A stretch of DNA of 64,000 nt. Origin: Chelatococcus caeni (GTDB lineage: Bacteria > Pseudomonadota > Alphaproteobacteria > Rhizobiales > Beijerinckiaceae). Within the stretch, counting starts at the first letter, position 1; each line of letters opens with the position of its first letter. The position numbers and the translations under genes are program-made. Shown in pieces: positions 60,730 to 64,000 of the stretch. The notes under the pieces are model-generated. The model was not told the DNA's origin. It searched no databases and was given only the letters and a program-made list of their open reading frames with translations. The DNA lies in the NCBI RefSeq assembly GCF_014196925.1, contig NZ_JACIEN010000005.1, positions 1-64,000 of the forward strand. Direction: 5' to 3'.

Positions 60730-62019
60730 TCACCTGTTTGCACGCCGCAGGAGCGCGACGACCGACGGGTCGATGCCCAGCCGGCGTCGGCACAGGCGGT
60801 TAAGGACGACGGCCTGGACGGATGCCGCGAAGGCCGCCGCCGCCGCCGCGCCGACGGCGCCGAAGGTGCTGCTGAGGACGAGGACGAGCACCATCCGCAG
60901 GACGAGGGCCGCGATGCCCGCCATGGGATAGGCGCGCTCGAGCCCGCACAGCAGCAACAGGTGCGGCGCGGGCCCGGCAAGAAGCGAAACGGCCGCTCCC
61001 AGCGCGAGGACGTGGAGGACCGGCGCGAAATCCCGATAGCCGTCGCCGAAAATCGCGAGCAGCGCTGCGCCCCATACAGCGACGATCACGAGGCCGGCGA
61101 TCGCCCCGACTGCCGCGAGCGACTGGAGCCGGGCGAGCAGGCTCTGCAGCCGCTGCCGCTGGCCGGCCGGGAACAGCCCGGCGATCTCGGCCGCGGCATA
61201 ATTGGCAAGCCCGCCGGCGAGGATCGGGAAGACGGCGGCGATGCGGGCGGCGGCGAAATAGCCGGCGGCCGCCGACGGGTCGAGCAGCAGCCCGATCAGC
61301 ACCACGTCGAGATACTGGTTGCCGGCATCGAGGATGGCTGCAAGCCACATGCCGCCCATCTGCCGCCGCCAGCCGCGCCGGTCGGCAGGGGCCGGGCCGG
61401 CGCGGTCCCGCAGGCGGGACGCGAGCCGGCGCCATTGCCAGGCCGTGCTCCCGATCATGCAAAGGGCCGCGAGGGCGAGGAAGGCCTCCGGCAGGAGGGG
61501 CCGTCCGCCGGCGAGGCAGACGACGGCGGCCGTGGCGACCGCAAGGCGCCATGCGACCTCCCGGTGCCCCTCCGCCGCCCGGAGGCCGACGGCCACGCGG
61601 CTCGCGTGGGAGGTGAGATGCAGCACCGCCTGCGCCAGGAGAAAGGCGCCGCCGGCGGCGGCAAGGCTGGGTCGCGGGGCATGACCGATGGCAAGGGCAA
61701 TCGTCAGCGCCACCGCGAACAGCCCGAGCGCCGCCGCGATCGTGTTGCTGAGAGCGAACCGCATGAGACTGTGGCGGCACGCGCCGGTGCCGGTCGCCCA
61801 GACCTTGAGGATCAGGGTTTCCTGGCCGCACAGCGCGACGACGGCCAGAAAGGACATGGCGTTGAACCAGATGCCCAGGCGGCCGAAGGCCTCGGCATCC
61901 AATGTGCGGGCCGTGACGGCGAACATGACGAAGGCCGCGCAGGCCCCGGCGGCCTTGAGCGCCAGGGCCCCGCCCGCCCCGGCGAGAACGGCGCGCGCCG
62001 GCCTTGCACTGCCCGTCAC
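60730..62019 (-). CDS. polysaccharide flippase (Wzx/MATE-like)
   Basis: 429-aa inner-membrane protein with about 12 helices. Typical starts: ALALKAAGACAAFVMFAVTARTLDAEAFGRLGIWF (read in parts), NQYLDVVLIGLLLDPSAAAGYFAAARIA and LLLLCGLERAYPMAGIAAL. It would flip lipid-linked repeat units to the periplasm. A GTG at 62019 overlapping the stop of the polymerase gene (GTGA) is the best start; in-frame reading upstream of it is shadow. It precedes the GT4 gene by 5 bp. Confidence 0.88.
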   Translation of the reverse strand: MTGSARPARAVLAGAGGALALKAAGACAAFVMFAVTARTLDAEAFGRLGIWFNAMSFLAVVALCGQETLILKVWATGTGACRHSLMRFALSNTIAAALGLFAVALTIALAIGHAPRPSLAAAGGAFLLAQAVLHLTSHASRVAVGLRAAEGHREVAWRLAVATAAVVCLAGGRPLLPEAFLALAALCMIGSTAWQWRRLASRLRDRAGPAPADRRGWRRQMGGMWLAAILDAGNQYLDVVLIGLLLDPSAAAGYFAAARIAAVFPILAGGLANYAAAEIAGLFPAGQRQRLQSLLARLQSLAAVGAIAGLVIVAVWGAALLAIFGDGYRDFAPVLHVLALGAAVSLLAGPAPHLLLLCGLERAYPMAGIAALVLRMVLVLVLSSTFGAVGAAAAAAFAASVQAVVLNRLCRRRLGIDPSVVALLRRANR

Positions 62020-63512
62020 GGAGGCGTCTCGCGGCCGATCGCGAGGCCTGCGATGAGCAGCAAGGCCCCCATGGCGAGGGGCGCGAACAGCGCCTCCTCC
62101 TGGAAGGCGCCGTTGACCAGCATCGCCGGCACGGCAAGGCCGACGGCGGCCAGGACCGGCTCGCCCCCCGCCCGATGGAGCCGCAAGGCGGAGCGGGCTA
62201 TGAGGATATAGCCCGCCAGGAGGCCAAGGCAGCCGATCCCCATCTGGTGCAGCAGCACGCCGAGCGCGCTCTCGACCGCCTGCCCGGCCATCCCAAGCGA
62301 CTGCGCCCGTCGCCAGTCGAGCACCGCCGGGTCGGCGGCGAGGTTGCCGCCGCTGCCGAGGCCGTGGCCGAGCGGATTGGCCGTGAAGCTCTCGAAGCCG
62401 GCGACGAGACCGAGCACGTGGTAGTCGCGCTGTTCCAGCCCGACGACGAAGGCCGCCGCGGCATAGATCATGAGCAGCAGCAGGAACGTCGGCACCGCGA
62501 GCCGCGGCAGGTGGCGCAGCAGCCAGAAGCCGGCCAGCGACATCAGCAGGAAGGCGACGGTGCCCTTCGACCCGATGACGACGAGCAGAGGCACCGCCGC
62601 GACGAGGTAAAGGGGTCGGCCGGCGGCGAGAAGGACCAGGGACAGCACGCCGAGGAGATAGGAGAAGCTGATCGGGTGGAAATTCGGACCGTTGAGGCGG
62701 CGCAGCACGAGACCGAGGTCGGCGAACCACGGCACGTTGAACAGGTTGACCAGCAGCATGTCGCGCTCATCGCGCAGCACGCGGCCGCTCGCCTCGACGG
62801 CCTTCAGCCAGAAGCCGCTGTCGACCATGCGCCGGAAGCGCAGGGCGAGATAGCCGTCGGCGTTGACCAGCGCCGCCAGCGCGTCATAGGCGAGGAGTTC
62901 GGCATAGCCGAAGGCGAGCACCATGAGCATGAGCGCCGGCAGGAAACGCGCGACGGGCACCGCAAGGCGGGCACCGGCGACGAGGCCGATCTGGAACAGC
63001 ATCACCGGAAGGGCGATGTTGCGCAGGTAGACGACGGCGCCGCGCGGATCGGCGGCCGCGCCAAGGGCGCAATAGGCGGCGACGGCGGCAATCATGGCAA
63101 AGGAGAGCGCCATCAGACGCCTCACGGTCTGCGGATCGCCCGTACGTCCCTTGAGATGAAAGGCGGCGAAGCCCGCCCACAGCAGCGCGGCGGTCAGGAA
63201 GTTGTAGCCGCGCACCGTGTCGAATGCCTCCGCGTCGGGAAGCAGTGGCAGCAGGATGGCGACGAAGCTGTTCTGGAACGTGAAGACGAAGAGGAGAAGC
63301 GGCGGCGCCATCGCCGGCCCCGCCTGCAGGAGACAGAGCGCCAGGACGAGAGACATGACAGGGCCGAGCGCCGGAAAGGCCAGATGCCCCGCCACCGGCA
63401 GCGCGGCCGCCAGCGACGAGGCGGCCAGGAAGACGCACAGCAAGGAACCCGGCCCCGCCGCGCCGCTCCAACGCGCCGCAGGCCGCCGAGCATGAATGCT
63501 TATCGATTGCAA
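62016..63512 (-). CDS. O-antigen ligase/polymerase-family membrane protein (Wzy-like)
   Basis: 498-aa polytopic membrane protein with about 12 hydrophobic segments and a large loop (about 290-330 and 375-410). GSKGTVAFLLMSLAGFWLL and NPLGHGLGSGGNLAAD, followed by GMAGQAVESALGVLLHQMGI, are typical of Wzy/WaaL-type polymerases. With the flippase, co-polymerase and priming enzyme it completes a Wzx/Wzy pathway. First gene of the operon; its upstream region is AT-rich. Confidence 0.82.
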   Translation of the reverse strand: MQSISIHARRPAARWSGAAGPGSLLCVFLAASSLAAALPVAGHLAFPALGPVMSLVLALCLLQAGPAMAPPLLLFVFTFQNSFVAILLPLLPDAEAFDTVRGYNFLTAALLWAGFAAFHLKGRTGDPQTVRRLMALSFAMIAAVAAYCALGAAADPRGAVVYLRNIALPVMLFQIGLVAGARLAVPVARFLPALMLMVLAFGYAELLAYDALAALVNADGYLALRFRRMVDSGFWLKAVEASGRVLRDERDMLLVNLFNVPWFADLGLVLRRLNGPNFHPISFSYLLGVLSLVLLAAGRPLYLVAAVPLLVVIGSKGTVAFLLMSLAGFWLLRHLPRLAVPTFLLLLMIYAAAAFVVGLEQRDYHVLGLVAGFESFTANPLGHGLGSGGNLAADPAVLDWRRAQSLGMAGQAVESALGVLLHQMGIGCLGLLAGYILIARSALRLHRAGGEPVLAAVGLAVPAMLVNGAFQEEALFAPLAMGALLLIAGLAIGRETPP

Positions 63513-63622
63513 ATCGTAGCTCTATATTACTGATTTAGAATTCAGGAATTGTACATTCATAATATCCGAATCGCGTTCATTCCAAATATTCGCTAGAGAT
63601 TTCATCTTGCAATTCGCGAACG
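63513..63622. promoter_or_regulatory. AT-rich divergent promoter region of the exopolysaccharide locus
   Basis: Region between the polymerase gene and a divergent plus-strand gene, rich in A/T (TATATTACTGATTTAGAATTC, ATTCATAATATCC). Its CATAATATC recurs upstream of the RTX gene near 19905. It probably holds promoters for both directions and could be a target of a Ros/MucR-type regulator; the latter is inference from known Rhizobiales biology. Confidence 0.45.
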
Positions 63623-64000
63623 GTGAACGGCGACTGGCGCCGTCCCGGTGGGCCGGCGCCGCCGAAGGCCACGGGACCGGACGGTGGAGCGAGCGGGCGA
63701 GCCTGGCGGCGCTCGCGCTTCTTCTCGTGGCGGCACCGGCCATGTTCGGCTCCGAGGGCCCGACGGCGTTTGCGGTTCTCGCCCTTCTCACCGGCCTCTG
63801 CCTCCTGTGCCTTGCCGGCAGCGGCCCCGTGCGGCCTGGCATGGCACCGGCGGCGCGCTTCCTGGTGCCGGCGTTCGCCCTGCTGTGCCTCTGGGGCGTG
63901 GTACAGGCCCTTCTGCCGGTATCGGGAGCGGCGCAGGTGGCCGAGCCATCCGGGCCGATGGGCCCGGCACGGCTGTCCCGCTCGCCCACCGCCACGCTCG
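63623..64000 (+). CDS. N-terminal part of an O-antigen-ligase-like membrane protein (cut by window end)
   Basis: The plus strand is open from a GTG at 63623 to the window edge and reads VNGDWRRPRWAGAAEG, then hydrophobic SLAALALLLVAAPAMFGS and EGPTAFAVLALLTGLCLLCL, then FLVPAFALLCLWGVVQALLP and GPARLSRSPTATL. The closely spaced helices and the final S-P-T-A-T wording fit the start of O-antigen ligase family proteins. No clear ribosome site precedes the GTG, so the start is uncertain. The opposite-strand ORF here lacks such features and is rejected. Confidence 0.5.
   Translation, partial: MNGDWRRPGGPAPPKATGPDGGASGRAWRRSRFFSWRHRPCSAPRARRRLRFSPFSPASASCALPAAAPCGLAWHRRRASWCRRSPCCASGAWYRPFCRYRERRRWPSHPGRWARHGCPARPPPRS

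Noticed and set aside
63522-63995. 157-codon minus-strand frame near the window end
   Set aside because: Arg/Pro/Ala-rich without structure, whereas the plus strand shows membrane-helix periodicity.

Overview
The window is about 70% GC, densely packed, and dominated by overlapping same-strand gene pairs. Its content (a MarR-type ExpG/LdtR-like regulator, a coxMNOP-like oxidase, TRAP and sugar ABC transporters, an AmpR/AmpC pair, a Wzx/Wzy exopolysaccharide locus) points to a high-GC alphaproteobacterium of the Hyphomicrobiales (Rhizobiales). Genus cannot be settled from sequence reading alone. No rRNA, tRNA, CRISPR array, insertion sequence or prophage was recognised.

Layout. 1-398: a GC-rich repeat element with extreme G/C homopolymers (real hairpin or assembly artefact). 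399-3313: TRAP transporter (fused DctQM plus DctP). 3545-6472: a four-PAS GGDEF/EAL protein. 6719-18935: a nine-gene minus-strand operon for a secreted polysaccharide (galE, an exported propeller-like protein, a pyruvyl transferase, two GT4 and two very large GT2-like proteins, a coiled-coil membrane protein, a methyltransferase). 18996-25387: an RTX repeat protein, its type I secretion pair, a divergent MarR-type regulator and another glycosyltransferase. Order and content recall the exp/wg (galactoglucan, EPS II) region of Sinorhizobium meliloti. Matching palindromes upstream of the RTX gene and in the regulator/transporter divergent region are candidate operators.

25873-30820: cytochrome c plus a five-gene aa3-type oxidase operon with two subunit III paralogues. 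30886-33102: divergent ampC and ampR. 33159-35879: DUF2076 protein, Bax-inhibitor-1 family membrane protein, and an anti-sigma/ECF sigma pair. 35944-51365: a sugar-acid catabolic region. It holds an SDR dehydrogenase, a single-ORF IclR-SMP-30 lactonase fusion, an epimerase, a CUT1 ABC transporter, an enolase-superfamily dehydratase, a DHDPS-family lyase, DgoK, and a second (ribose-type) ABC transporter. Together these suggest uptake and non-phosphorylative oxidation of an aldose through aldonolactone, aldonate and 2-keto-3-deoxy acid. The exact sugar is not determinable.

51693-52487: class II glutamine amidotransferase. 52506-64000: a second, Wzx/Wzy-type exopolysaccharide locus (FkbM methyltransferase, tyrosine autokinase/chain-length regulator, WecG/TagA transferase, priming glycosylphosphotransferase, GT4, flippase, polymerase). 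It ends in the start of a divergent gene, probably another O-antigen-ligase-like protein, cut by the window end. AT-rich islands upstream of several polysaccharide genes contrast sharply with the rest of the window.
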